A DNA stretch of 47,354 nt from NCBI GenBank assembly GCA_049596455.1, contig JBMYLP010000013.1:1-47354 (forward strand), in the 5' to 3' direction. The DNA is from UBA7446 sp049596455 (GTDB taxonomy: Bacteria; Bacteroidota; Bacteroidia; Flavobacteriales; Flavobacteriaceae). Both the position numbers and the translations under genes were made by a program. The notes beneath the pieces were generated by a model. That model was not told the origin of the DNA. It saw only the letters and a program-made list of their open reading frames with translations, and made no database searches. Shown here one piece after another: positions 24,360 through 31,879 of the stretch. The stretch's first letter is position 1; every line of letters begins with the position of its first letter.

Positions 24360-25049
24360 ATGCGACTGCTTATCCTTCTTGTTTTAACTTCTTCGCTAAC
24401 TCATGCGCAAGCCATTCGCTTAGGTCAATTTGATGAAATAAAAGTTTTTGATGGCATTCGTGTTACCGTTATTCCTTCAGGAGCTGACTCCTTAGTTGTT
24501 GAAGGAAAAAACAAAGAATTCTTGTCTTATAAAAACAAAAACGGGAGGCTTTATATACGGATGGATGTAAAAAAACGCCTTAGCGGCTTTAATACTACAG
24601 TTGCGCTTTTTACGTCTAACCCCCTAGAAGTGATAGATGCCAACGAAGGTGCTTTTGTGTCGTGTCAAGATGTATTATTCCAACAAAGTATTGTTTTAAA
24701 AGCCCAAGAGGGCGCGGAAATAGATGCGTTATTGGATGTGCAAAAAGTATCTACCAAAACAGTGTCTGGTGGTATTGTAAACCTAAAAGGCGCAGCTGTT
24801 ATTCAGGAACACCGCGTGAGTGCTGGCGGCGTAGTCGACGCAGCAACATTAGACTCTGAGCAGGCAGAAGTACGTGTAAAAGCAGGCGGTAATGCAGCAG
24901 TTCACGCCACGGAGCTTGCCGAGGCAAGGGTTTCTTTTGGCGGCTCAGTTAAGGTCTATGGCGAACCAAAAAAGCTGATTAAAAAAATAGCCGTTGGCGG
25001 CACTATTGCCCTTGCTACACTAACGGAGCAAACACCTACTAATGAATGA
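24360..25049 (+). CDS. GIN-domain (DUF2807) exported protein
   Basis: A 229-residue protein with an N-terminal signal peptide (MRLLILLVLTSSLTHAQA), so it is exported, probably to the periplasm or outer face. The rest follows the head-GIN/DUF2807 pattern of Bacteroidota: a FDEIKVFDGIRVTV opening, then repeated short beta turns rich in Gly, Ala and Val (SGGIVNL, SAGGVVDA, KAGGNAAV, FGGSVKVYG), consistent with a beta-helix. Function is unknown for the family. Its last 8 bases overlap the lysE-like gene, indicating coupling. Confidence 0.82.
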   Translation: MRLLILLVLTSSLTHAQAIRLGQFDEIKVFDGIRVTVIPSGADSLVVEGKNKEFLSYKNKNGRLYIRMDVKKRLSGFNTTVALFTSNPLEVIDANEGAFVSCQDVLFQQSIVLKAQEGAEIDALLDVQKVSTKTVSGGIVNLKGAAVIQEHRVSAGGVVDAATLDSEQAEVRVKAGGNAAVHATELAEARVSFGGSVKVYGEPKKLIKKIAVGGTIALATLTEQTPTNE

Positions 25050-25713
25050 ATTTTTAGCCGCAATACCCTTTTCGTTATTGTTGGTTGTTTCTACAGGTCC
25101 TGTTTTCTTTGTTATTATTGAGACGAGTATTTCCAAAGGGGCACGCAGAGCATTTTGTGTTGATATTGGGGCGGTTATCGCCGATATAGTGTTTATACTT
25201 ATTGCTTCTTTGGGGGCAAACTCTATCCGCCAAAGCCTTCAGGGAAACCCGCGATGGTTTTTGTTGGGCGGCGTGGTGTTGCTTGCTTTTGGGTTGATAT
25301 CTTTTTTTCGAACACGAACAAATAAAAAAAACGTTGTCTTTGCACCAGAACAACTTAACAGAGGAAATTACCTTTTCTTTATTGGTAAAGGCTTTTTGCT
25401 TAATATCATTAACATGGGGTCATTGCTTTTTTGGTTGGGATTGATGGTGGTTTTTGGGAGTAAATACCAAATGGATTACAGCAAAATCATCCCCTTCTTT
25501 ACCTATATTTTAGTGGTGTATTTGTCTTTTGATTTGATAAAAATATATTTGGCAAAACAACTCAAAACTAGACTAACGCCACAGGTGATTTACAAACTCA
25601 AGCAGTTTGTACACATAATTCTAATGTTGTTTGGTTTGTTTTTTGTTTTTCAGGGAGCCTTTCCAGACGAAAAGCAAAAATTGGAGGCAACACTACAAGA
25701 GCGTTTAAAGTAG
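25042..25713 (+). CDS. LysE/RhtB-family exporter
   Basis: A 223-residue inner-membrane protein, probably an exporter of amino acids or similar small molecules. About six hydrophobic segments are visible (near 5-25, 35-55, 68-88, 112-137, 145-165 and 190-212). The family signature STGPVFFVIIETSISKGARRAFCVDIGA lies in the first two. The substrate cannot be told. The start overlaps the GIN-domain gene by 8 bases, and the stop codon abuts the 3' end of the tRNA-Cys gene on the other strand with no spacer. Confidence 0.87.
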   Translation: MNEFLAAIPFSLLLVVSTGPVFFVIIETSISKGARRAFCVDIGAVIADIVFILIASLGANSIRQSLQGNPRWFLLGGVVLLAFGLISFFRTRTNKKNVVFAPEQLNRGNYLFFIGKGFLLNIINMGSLLFWLGLMVVFGSKYQMDYSKIIPFFTYILVVYLSFDLIKIYLAKQLKTRLTPQVIYKLKQFVHIILMLFGLFFVFQGAFPDEKQKLEATLQERLK

Positions 25714-25784
25714 AGGCACCGAGCGGATTCGAACCGCTGTACAAGCTTTTGCAGAGCTCTGCCTAGCCACTCGGCCACGGTGCC
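25714..25784 (-). tRNA. tRNA-Cys (GCA)
   Basis: Folds into a full cloverleaf of 71 bases on the minus strand. The 7-bp acceptor stem GGCACCG/CGGTGCC is perfect. The D arm has GCC/GGC, the anticodon stem GAGCT/AGCTT has a loop CTGCAAA giving anticodon GCA, and the T arm is AGCGG-TTCGAAT-CCGCT. The discriminator is U73, the identity base for cysteine. CCA is not encoded. The 3' end touches the stop codon of the LysE-family gene. Confidence 0.97.
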
Positions 25785-25802
25785 TGTTGGACGGCAAAAA
25801 TA

Positions 25803-26171
25803 CTACTTTTTTATTGGACGGTGTTCTTTTAACTCAATAGCCACCGCAGCGACATGCCCACCAATCGGAGGGTTTATTTTTGCCACCTTTACCCACGCTT
25901 CGGTTACTAGTGGCGAGGCAGCAAAAACACGATCCAAAATGCGTTGCCCCACATGCTCCAATAGCTTTGCTGGCGTTGCCATTTCTTCGCGTATGCAAGC
26001 GCACAAGGTTACATAATCAACCGTATCTGCTAACGCATCCGATGCTGCCGAAGGCTGCAAATCAGCTTCCACCCAAAGGTCAACGCGGTAGTCGCTCCCA
26101 ATCAAGGTTTCTTCGGGCAAACACCCATGATACGCATATACTTGAACATTCTCTAAAAATACTTTTCCCAT
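25803..26171 (-). CDS. folB: Dihydroneopterin aldolase
   Basis: Cleaves 7,8-dihydroneopterin to the hydroxymethyl pterin and glycolaldehyde in folate synthesis. The 122-residue protein starts MGKVFLENVQVYAYHGCLPEE, the usual FolB opening, where Glu21 or Glu22 is the likely catalytic Glu. DTVDYVTLC and VKVAKINPPIGG, with the conserved Lys and Pro, follow. An upstream extension of the reading frame lacks homology and overlaps promoters, so I used the ATG at 26171. Transcribed divergently from glnS. Confidence 0.92.
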   Translation of the reverse strand: MGKVFLENVQVYAYHGCLPEETLIGSDYRVDLWVEADLQPSAASDALADTVDYVTLCACIREEMATPAKLLEHVGQRILDRVFAASPLVTEAWVKVAKINPPIGGHVAAVAIELKEHRPIKK

Positions 26172-26178
26172 AGTCCGC

Positions 26179-26186
26179 CAAATATA
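26179..26186 (-). promoter_or_regulatory. -7 element of folB
   Basis: Reads TATATTTG on the minus strand, matching TAnnTTTG, 7 bases before the folB ATG. The tRNA-Cys gene downstream on the same strand may share this transcript. Confidence 0.55.
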
Positions 26187-26218
26187 GAAACTAAAACAGT
26201 CAAGTATACCTAAATAAT

Positions 26219-26226
26219 TACCTTTG
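26219..26226 (+). promoter_or_regulatory. -7 element of glnS
   Basis: Reads TACCTTTG, matching TAnnTTTG, 16 bases before the glnS ATG. It lies back to back with the folB promoter. Confidence 0.55.
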
Positions 26227-26242
26227 CACGAAACATTTTCTG

Positions 26243-28243
26243 ATGAGCGAACTGCCATCTAAACATTTTATTGAACACATCATTGACGAAGACTTAGCAG
26301 CAGGGCTTTCTCCTGAGCTATTGCGTTTTCGTTTCCCCCCCGAGCCAAACGGGTATTTACACATTGGGCACGTAAAAGCAATATGCCTCAACTTTGAGTT
26401 GGGAAAAAAATACAATGCCCCCGTTAACTTACGTTTCGATGACACCAATCCTGCCAAAGAAGAACAGCACTTTGTAGACGCTATCCGCAAAGATGTGGCT
26501 TGGATAGGCTATTCGTGGGACAACGAATGTTACGCTTCAGATTATTTTGATCAACTGTATTTGTGGGCGGTACAATTGATAAAAGACGGACACGCATACG
26601 TAGACCCGCAAACACCTGAGCAAATGGCAGCGCAAAAAGGCACGCCAACCGCACCGGGAACAGAAAGCCCGTATAGAAATCAACCTACTGAAGAATCTCT
26701 TCGCCTTTTTGAAGAAATGAAAGCGGGTAAACACCCTGAAGGCTCGCTCACGCTTCGCTTTAAGGGAGATATGGCTTCCCCCAACATGTTGTTACGAGAC
26801 CCCATTCTGTACCGAATTTTACATAAATCACATCACCGCACAGCAGACAAATGGTGTCTGTACCCCATGTATGATTGGGCGCATGGACAGTCTGACTATA
26901 TTGAGCAAATTTCACACTCGTTGTGCACGCTTGAGTTTAAACCACACCGCGATTTATACGATGCGTTTTTAGACAATTTGGTTCAGGGGGGGATACGCCC
27001 AAAGCAACGAGAGTTTGCACGACTAAACCTAAACTACACCATTACCAGTAAACGAAAACTGCAACGCCTTGTTGAGGAAAAAGTCGTTTCAGGATGGGAC
27101 GATCCTCGTATGCCTACCATTAGTGGGTTGCGCCGACGGGGCTATACACCAGCGTCACTACGCAAGTTTGCCGAAATCGTGGGGGTTGCTAAAAGGGAAA
27201 ATGTAATCGACGCTTCGTTGTTGGAGTTTTGTATTCGTGAAGACCTAAACAAAACCGCAACACGGGCTATGGCGGTGTTAAGCCCAATCAAAGTGATAAT
27301 TACGAATTACCCTGAGGACAAAACGGAAGTGCTTGAAACGGAAAACAATCCAGAAGACGCAACTGCGGGCACACGGACGATACCGTTTGGAAAAACGCTC
27401 TATATCGAGCAAGATGATTTTAGAGAAGAGGCAAACCGCAAGTTTTTCCGACTAAAATTAGGAGGGGAAGTTCGGCTTAAGAGTGCTTATATCCTTAAGG
27501 CAGAATCGGTTGAAAAAGATGCAGCAGGAAATGCTGCTACCGTTTTTTGCACCTACGACCCAAAAAGCCTTAGTGGAAGCGGCACTCCTGAAAGCCAGCG
27601 TAAAGTCAAAGCCACAATTCATTGGGTTGAAGCCTCTCATGCGAAAGAAATAGAAGTGCGGCAATACGACAGACTTTTTAAAACAGCTTCACCAGACGGG
27701 GACAAAGAAGTTGACTTTATGACGCATCTAAATCCAGACTCACTGGAAGTGCGTACCGCTTTTGCAGAACCCATGCTGGCACAAGCAAACCCAGGCGAGC
27801 GGTTCCAGTTCCAACGCCTTGGATATTTTGTTTGTGACCCAGAAAGCACTTCAACAAAAAGAGTGTTTAACAAAACAGTTGGGCTACGCGACACTTGGGA
27901 AAAGCAACAGCAAAAACCACAGCAAACACAACCCAAAGTAGTTGTAAAACCCATAGATGAGCTTAAACGCATAGGTAAAAAATTCACAAACATGTCTGCT
28001 GAAAAGCAAGAAAAGGCGACTGCTCAAATCGCAGCATTGGCGACTCACATTTCGCATGAAGAGCTAGAGCCGCTATTTAATACTGCAGCAAAAAAAGTAG
28101 GTACGCGCGCCGTTGTTCTGCTAGCACTTAGGGAACAGCTAAAATCAATCTCAGTAACCCCACAAGCAAAAGAATTTATAGCAAAAGCACAACAGGACAA
28201 AAACGAATTTTTAAGTAAACTCGCACATGAAATCAAAATTTAA
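26243..28243 (+). CDS. glnS: Glutaminyl-tRNA synthetase with C-terminal extension
   Basis: Charges tRNA-Gln with glutamine. The class I signatures are clear: PPEPNGYLHIGH with HIGH at 40-43, and the KMSKS variant ITSKRKL at 267-273, as in E. coli GlnRS. The catalytic and beta-barrel anticodon-binding parts end near residue 554 (VGLRDTWEK), about the length of ordinary GlnRS. A Gln/Pro-rich linker (about 555-567) then leads to a helical extension of about 100 residues, to 666, rich in Lys, Glu and Ala. The extension may aid tRNA binding, like the YqeY fusions known elsewhere, but I could not identify it. The end overlaps the DUF2490 gene by 17 bases. Confidence 0.95.
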   Translation: MSELPSKHFIEHIIDEDLAAGLSPELLRFRFPPEPNGYLHIGHVKAICLNFELGKKYNAPVNLRFDDTNPAKEEQHFVDAIRKDVAWIGYSWDNECYASDYFDQLYLWAVQLIKDGHAYVDPQTPEQMAAQKGTPTAPGTESPYRNQPTEESLRLFEEMKAGKHPEGSLTLRFKGDMASPNMLLRDPILYRILHKSHHRTADKWCLYPMYDWAHGQSDYIEQISHSLCTLEFKPHRDLYDAFLDNLVQGGIRPKQREFARLNLNYTITSKRKLQRLVEEKVVSGWDDPRMPTISGLRRRGYTPASLRKFAEIVGVAKRENVIDASLLEFCIREDLNKTATRAMAVLSPIKVIITNYPEDKTEVLETENNPEDATAGTRTIPFGKTLYIEQDDFREEANRKFFRLKLGGEVRLKSAYILKAESVEKDAAGNAATVFCTYDPKSLSGSGTPESQRKVKATIHWVEASHAKEIEVRQYDRLFKTASPDGDKEVDFMTHLNPDSLEVRTAFAEPMLAQANPGERFQFQRLGYFVCDPESTSTKRVFNKTVGLRDTWEKQQQKPQQTQPKVVVKPIDELKRIGKKFTNMSAEKQEKATAQIAALATHISHEELEPLFNTAAKKVGTRAVVLLALREQLKSISVTPQAKEFIAKAQQDKNEFLSKLAHEIKI

Positions 28244-28835
28244 TTTTCTCTTTTTCTTTTTAGTTGTTTCCACTTTTTCTGTAGCACAAAACGATGTGGG
28301 CTCGTGGTTGATATATAAAAACAAACTAAAACTTAATAACAAAACGAGCATAGATACGCAATATCAGCACAGGAGTTTTTCGCTAGATTTTGCGGAAGAC
28401 CAAGCACTAATCACAGCGGGATTGAGCCACGTGATTTCACCAAATGTAATCGTTTCGGCAGGATATAGAAAAATTGGCGCCCTTTCGGAAAACGGGATGT
28501 ACCAAAAAATAGCGTTTTCTACTCAGCTTAATAAAATAAAACTCACCAACTCATTCTTTTTAGAAGAGCGTTGGCTGGGCGACAACTTTCAACTGCGCTA
28601 CCGATTTGGGCTTACAGCAAAGATTCCACTTTCACCCAAAACGGCATTGAGCTTAACAGAAGAGGTTTTTCTACAAAATTCAGGGACGAGCTTTAACCAA
28701 AACCGCGTAACAGCACTGGTTTCACATAAGCATTCAGATGCGTTGCAGTTGAACTCTGGGTTGATGCATTGGCAGTTTCCCAACCTTAAAAGCTGGGTGT
28801 TCTTGTTGTCATTATCTCATACAATTAACATATAA
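28227..28835 (+). CDS. DUF2490-family exported beta-strand protein
   Basis: A 202-residue protein with a signal peptide (FLFFFLVVSTFSVAQ, cut near residue 21). After it come alternating hydrophobic strands with aromatic ends (GSWLIYKNKLKL, DTQYQHRSFSL, SAGYRKIGALSE, LRYRFGLTAKI), the pattern of a small outer-membrane barrel or DUF2490 protein. The C-terminus SWVFLLSLSHTINI resembles a final membrane strand. Function is unknown. The start lies 17 bases inside glnS, so translation is probably coupled. A strong hairpin terminator follows the stop. Confidence 0.78.
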   Translation: MKSKFNFLFFFLVVSTFSVAQNDVGSWLIYKNKLKLNNKTSIDTQYQHRSFSLDFAEDQALITAGLSHVISPNVIVSAGYRKIGALSENGMYQKIAFSTQLNKIKLTNSFFLEERWLGDNFQLRYRFGLTAKIPLSPKTALSLTEEVFLQNSGTSFNQNRVTALVSHKHSDALQLNSGLMHWQFPNLKSWVFLLSLSHTINI

Positions 28836-28866
28836 AAAAACCTCAGCTTTTGGCTGAGGCTTTTCG
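28834..28866. terminator. Bidirectional Rho-independent terminator
   Basis: A perfect 7-bp hairpin, CCTCAGC and GCTGAGG with a 5-base loop (28841-28859), has seven A on the left and four T after a C on the right. It should end transcripts from glnS-DUF2490 on the plus strand. With seven T on the minus strand it should also end the leftward gltX-SPFH transcript. Confidence 0.85.
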
Positions 28867-28883
28867 CTATTTAATAAAGGTGT

Positions 28884-29816
28884 TTATTCTTCGCCTTCTT
28901 TTTTCTTACCGCTTGCTTTCATCGCCTCGCCAATTTGGTTACTTGCTGTAAATGAAGCCACCATATTATTTAGCATGTCTGATCCTGCTTGCGGCGAATT
29001 GGGTAATAAAATTAGATTTGAATTGGTTTCTTCACCGATGGATTGAAGCGTATCGTAGTGTTGGGTAACCACGATAAGGGCAGAGGCCTCTTGGGAGTTA
29101 ATCCCCACTTTGTTTAACACCTCGACAGACTCCTCTAAACCGCGCGCAATTTCACGCCGTTGGTCGGCGATACCCTGTCCTTGAAGACGTTTTGACTCCG
29201 CTTCTGCTTTGGCTTTCTCTACAATCAAAATACGAGCAGCATCACCTTCATACTGCGCAGCTATTTTTTCTCTTTCAGACGCATTGATTCGATTCATGGC
29301 GTGCTTTACCTGTTCATCAGGGTCGATATCGGTTACAAGTGTTTTAATGATGTCATACCCATAATTTATCATCGCATCATTAAGTTCAGATTTTACAGCA
29401 ATAGCAATATCGTCTTTTCGCTCAAAGACATCATCGAGACGCATTTTGGGCACTTCAGCACGCACGACATCAAAAACGTAGGACGTAATCTGATCGTGCG
29501 GATAATCGAGCTTATAAAAAGCGTCATAAACTTTGTCCTTTATGACCATATATTGCACAGAAACCTTAAGCTTTACAAAGACATCGTCTTTCGTTTTGGT
29601 TTCTACAATTACATCAAGCTGTTGAATTTTAAGACTTAGGCGTCCTGCAATTCGGTCAACTATTGGAATACGAAGCTGAAGCCCTGATTGACGAATACTT
29701 TGAAAACGCCCAAACCGTTCTACAATCGCCGCTGACTGTTGCTTAACGATAAAAATCGCAGAAGCCACAAAAACAAAAGCAGCAAAAACAAACAGTAAGT
29801 TAAATATAAATCCCAT
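28884..29816 (-). CDS. SPFH/band 7 (stomatin-like) membrane protein
   Basis: A 310-residue membrane-anchored scaffold of the SPFH family. One transmembrane segment covers about residues 3-24 (FIFNLLFVFAAFVFVASAIF). The band 7 domain follows (QQSAAIVERFGRFQSIRQSGL to about 200), then a long helical stretch rich in Ala, Glu and Lys that should form a coiled coil. Related proteins such as QmcA and stomatin organise membrane microdomains or guard proteases; no partner NfeD gene is next to it. The ATG at 29816 is used, two codons after an in-frame TTG. It ends before the shared terminator. Confidence 0.9.
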   Translation of the reverse strand: MGFIFNLLFVFAAFVFVASAIFIVKQQSAAIVERFGRFQSIRQSGLQLRIPIVDRIAGRLSLKIQQLDVIVETKTKDDVFVKLKVSVQYMVIKDKVYDAFYKLDYPHDQITSYVFDVVRAEVPKMRLDDVFERKDDIAIAVKSELNDAMINYGYDIIKTLVTDIDPDEQVKHAMNRINASEREKIAAQYEGDAARILIVEKAKAEAESKRLQGQGIADQRREIARGLEESVEVLNKVGINSQEASALIVVTQHYDTLQSIGEETNSNLILLPNSPQAGSDMLNNMVASFTASNQIGEAMKASGKKKEGEE

Positions 29817-29852
29817 AATCAATAATTTAGAGTGAACCCTAAATATAGTGAT

Positions 29853-31361
29853 TTAGCCGTTATTATAGCCTATGGCCGCGTTAATTCGTTGTATACAATT
29901 TGTAACGCCAATTGTACTGCAAATTTCAAACACATCAGGTCCGCGCAAACTACCTACAAGCGCAATCCTTAGCGGCGCCATGATTTTACCTAATCCAACG
30001 CCGTTTTCGGTTGCCCAGCTTTTTATAAGGGTGCTTAACCCCTCTGCAGATGTGTTGCTTGTGTTTTCAATTAGCTCAGCAACTGCAGCCATAACGTTGT
30101 CCGTTTCGGGTTTCCATTGTTTACGCATAGCTTTTTCATCATATTCTTTTGGCGAAACAAAAAAGATTTTCGCTTCCTCCCAAACGTCTGTCAAAAGTGT
30201 TAGCCTATTTTGGATGAGCCCAATAACACGGGCGCAATCTATTTCATTCTTCTCAACCCCGTTTTCTTTTAAGTCCTTTTCCAAAACAGCTACCAACGTC
30301 ATGGGATTAGCTTTTTGTAGGTATTGCTGATTAAACCATTTGCAACGCTCGGGATCAAATCGCCCACCAGACGTTGTAATGCCCTCTAGCGAAAACGCAT
30401 CTATAAGCTCATCTATCGAAAACAATTCCTTTTCTCCACCTGGACTCCAACCCAATAAAGCGAGGTAGTTTATCAAGCTTTCAGGCATATACCCCGCTTC
30501 TCTAAATCCAGGCGTTTGTTTATCCCATTGTAGGGGAAACACAGGGAAACCAAATTTATCGCCATCACGTTTAGAAAGCTTCCCCTTTCCAGATGGTTTT
30601 AAAATAAGCGGCACATGAGCAAATGCGGGCGTTTCCCAACCAAACGCATTGTATAACAACACGTGCAACGCCATAGACGGAAGCCACTCCTCACCGCGAA
30701 TGACATGGGTAATCTTCATCAAATGGTCATCTACCACATTTGCTAAATGGTAGGTTGGCATACCATCTTGTTTTACTAAAATTTTATCGTCAAGTAACGA
30801 TGTGTCAACAGTAACGGTTCCCCGCACTTCGTCTTTTAATTTTAATATGCTGCTTTGCCCTTCAGAAAAGGCTTTAAACCGAACCACATAGGGCGCGCCC
30901 TCGTCTAAAAGCCTTTGTGTTTCTTCCTCAGACAAAGAAATGCTGTTTTTCAATTCGCCCCTGTTTTTCCAATTGTATATAAAGGTTTCCCCTTCTGCTT
31001 CCGCAGCACTTCGCATTGCTGCTAATTCTTCAGGTGTATCAAAGGCGATATAGGCTTTTTTTGAGCTTAGAAGAACATCTATGTTGCTGACATACAGCTT
31101 CTTACGATCACTTTGCCGATAAGGACCAACAGCTCCATTACCACTAGGGCTTTCGTCTGGTGTTATACCCAGCCAAGACAACGCATCAGCAATATATTTC
31201 TCTGCCCCTTCAACATATCGGTTTTGGTCTGTGTCTTCAATGCGTAATACAAACGCACCTTTATGCTTCTTGGCAAACAAATAATTGTACAGCGCCGTAC
31301 GCACACCACCAATATGCAGCGGGCCTGTTGGACTAGGCGCAAATCGAACTCGAACAGACAT
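29853..31361 (-). CDS. gltX: Glutamyl-tRNA synthetase
   Basis: Charges tRNA-Glu with glutamate. The 502-residue protein starts MSVRVRFAPSPTGPLHIGG, with the HIGH-type motif at 16-19, and carries the KMSKS variant KLSKR in GKGKLSKRDGDKFG. Length and order are typical for the discriminating-type bacterial enzyme. A separate glnS in the window suggests that GltX need not mischarge tRNA-Gln. I used the ATG at 31361; the reading frame upstream of it runs through the promoter element. It diverges from ybeY. Confidence 0.96.
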   Translation of the reverse strand: MSVRVRFAPSPTGPLHIGGVRTALYNYLFAKKHKGAFVLRIEDTDQNRYVEGAEKYIADALSWLGITPDESPSGNGAVGPYRQSDRKKLYVSNIDVLLSSKKAYIAFDTPEELAAMRSAAEAEGETFIYNWKNRGELKNSISLSEEETQRLLDEGAPYVVRFKAFSEGQSSILKLKDEVRGTVTVDTSLLDDKILVKQDGMPTYHLANVVDDHLMKITHVIRGEEWLPSMALHVLLYNAFGWETPAFAHVPLILKPSGKGKLSKRDGDKFGFPVFPLQWDKQTPGFREAGYMPESLINYLALLGWSPGGEKELFSIDELIDAFSLEGITTSGGRFDPERCKWFNQQYLQKANPMTLVAVLEKDLKENGVEKNEIDCARVIGLIQNRLTLLTDVWEEAKIFFVSPKEYDEKAMRKQWKPETDNVMAAVAELIENTSNTSAEGLSTLIKSWATENGVGLGKIMAPLRIALVGSLRGPDVFEICSTIGVTNCIQRINAAIGYNNG

Positions 31362-31374
31362 ATTTACTTTTGCC

Positions 31375-31382
31375 CAAAGATA
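31375..31382 (-). promoter_or_regulatory. -7 element of gltX
   Basis: Reads TATCTTTG on the minus strand, matching TAnnTTTG, 13 bases before the gltX ATG. It lies 36 bases from the divergent ybeY element. Confidence 0.55.
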
Positions 31383-31417
31383 CAACCCTAATGCCTTCTA
31401 ATACAGGGTGAAATGAA

Positions 31418-31425
31418 TATATTTG
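31418..31425 (+). promoter_or_regulatory. -7 element of ybeY-mnmG unit
   Basis: Reads TATATTTG, matching TAnnTTTG, with only CGCC before the ybeY ATG. The transcript would be leaderless or nearly so. Confidence 0.55.
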
Positions 31426-31429
31426 CGCC

Positions 31430-31879
31430 ATGCAAGCAACCGTTGAATTTATGTACCACACAGACTTTTCCATCACTGATGAGGAAAGGTACACTAGCTG
31501 GCTTATAGCTTGCGCACAAAAGCACAACGCCTCTTCGATTAATCTCGTATTTGCTTTTATGGATGACACTTCACTGCACGCCCTTAATCTTAAACACCTC
31601 AACCACGACACGCTTACAGACATTATCACTTTTGACGATACTGTAGGAACAGATGTAGTTGCTAACATTGCTATATCTGTTGACCGGATTGAAGATAATT
31701 CCACAACCTATTCACAATCTTTCCAAGACGAACTCCTCCGCGTTATGTCTCATGGGCTATTGCATTGTTTAGGATTTAACGATAAGACGGAAGAGGCACA
31801 ACAAGAAATGAGAGCCGCAGAAGATTCTTGCATGAAACTGTTCCACGTGGAACACAAAACCACCAACCATGTTTCATGA
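31430..31879 (+). CDS. ybeY: rRNA maturation endoribonuclease YbeY
   Basis: A metal-dependent RNase that matures the 3' end of 16S rRNA and takes part in ribosome quality control. The 149-residue protein has HGLLHCLGFND at residues 108-118. His108 and His112 match two zinc ligands, while the third position is Asp118 instead of His; as I recall, Bacteroidota homologues also show this. LTDIITFD is the upstream family motif. The C-terminal peptide FHVEH is encoded by a perfect parS-like palindrome. It overlaps mnmG by 11 bases, so coupling is likely. Confidence 0.92.
   Translation: MQATVEFMYHTDFSITDEERYTSWLIACAQKHNASSINLVFAFMDDTSLHALNLKHLNHDTLTDIITFDDTVGTDVVANIAISVDRIEDNSTTYSQSFQDELLRVMSHGLLHCLGFNDKTEEAQQEMRAAEDSCMKLFHVEHKTTNHVS
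31839..31854. other. parS-like partition site, perfect palindrome
   Basis: TGTTCCACGTGGAACA is a perfect 16-base palindrome that differs at one position from the B. subtilis parS consensus TGTTCCACGTGAAACA. It lies inside the last codons of ybeY and encodes part of LFHVEH. A ParB protein would be the expected ligand; none is encoded in this window. Confidence 0.75.

Noticed and set aside
28428..28445. Another possible parS site at a CACGTG core
   Set aside because: The flanks (GAGC before and ATTT after) do not match the GTTC/GAAC arms. Other CACGTG cores at about 10394, 33571 and 42092 fail in the same way.
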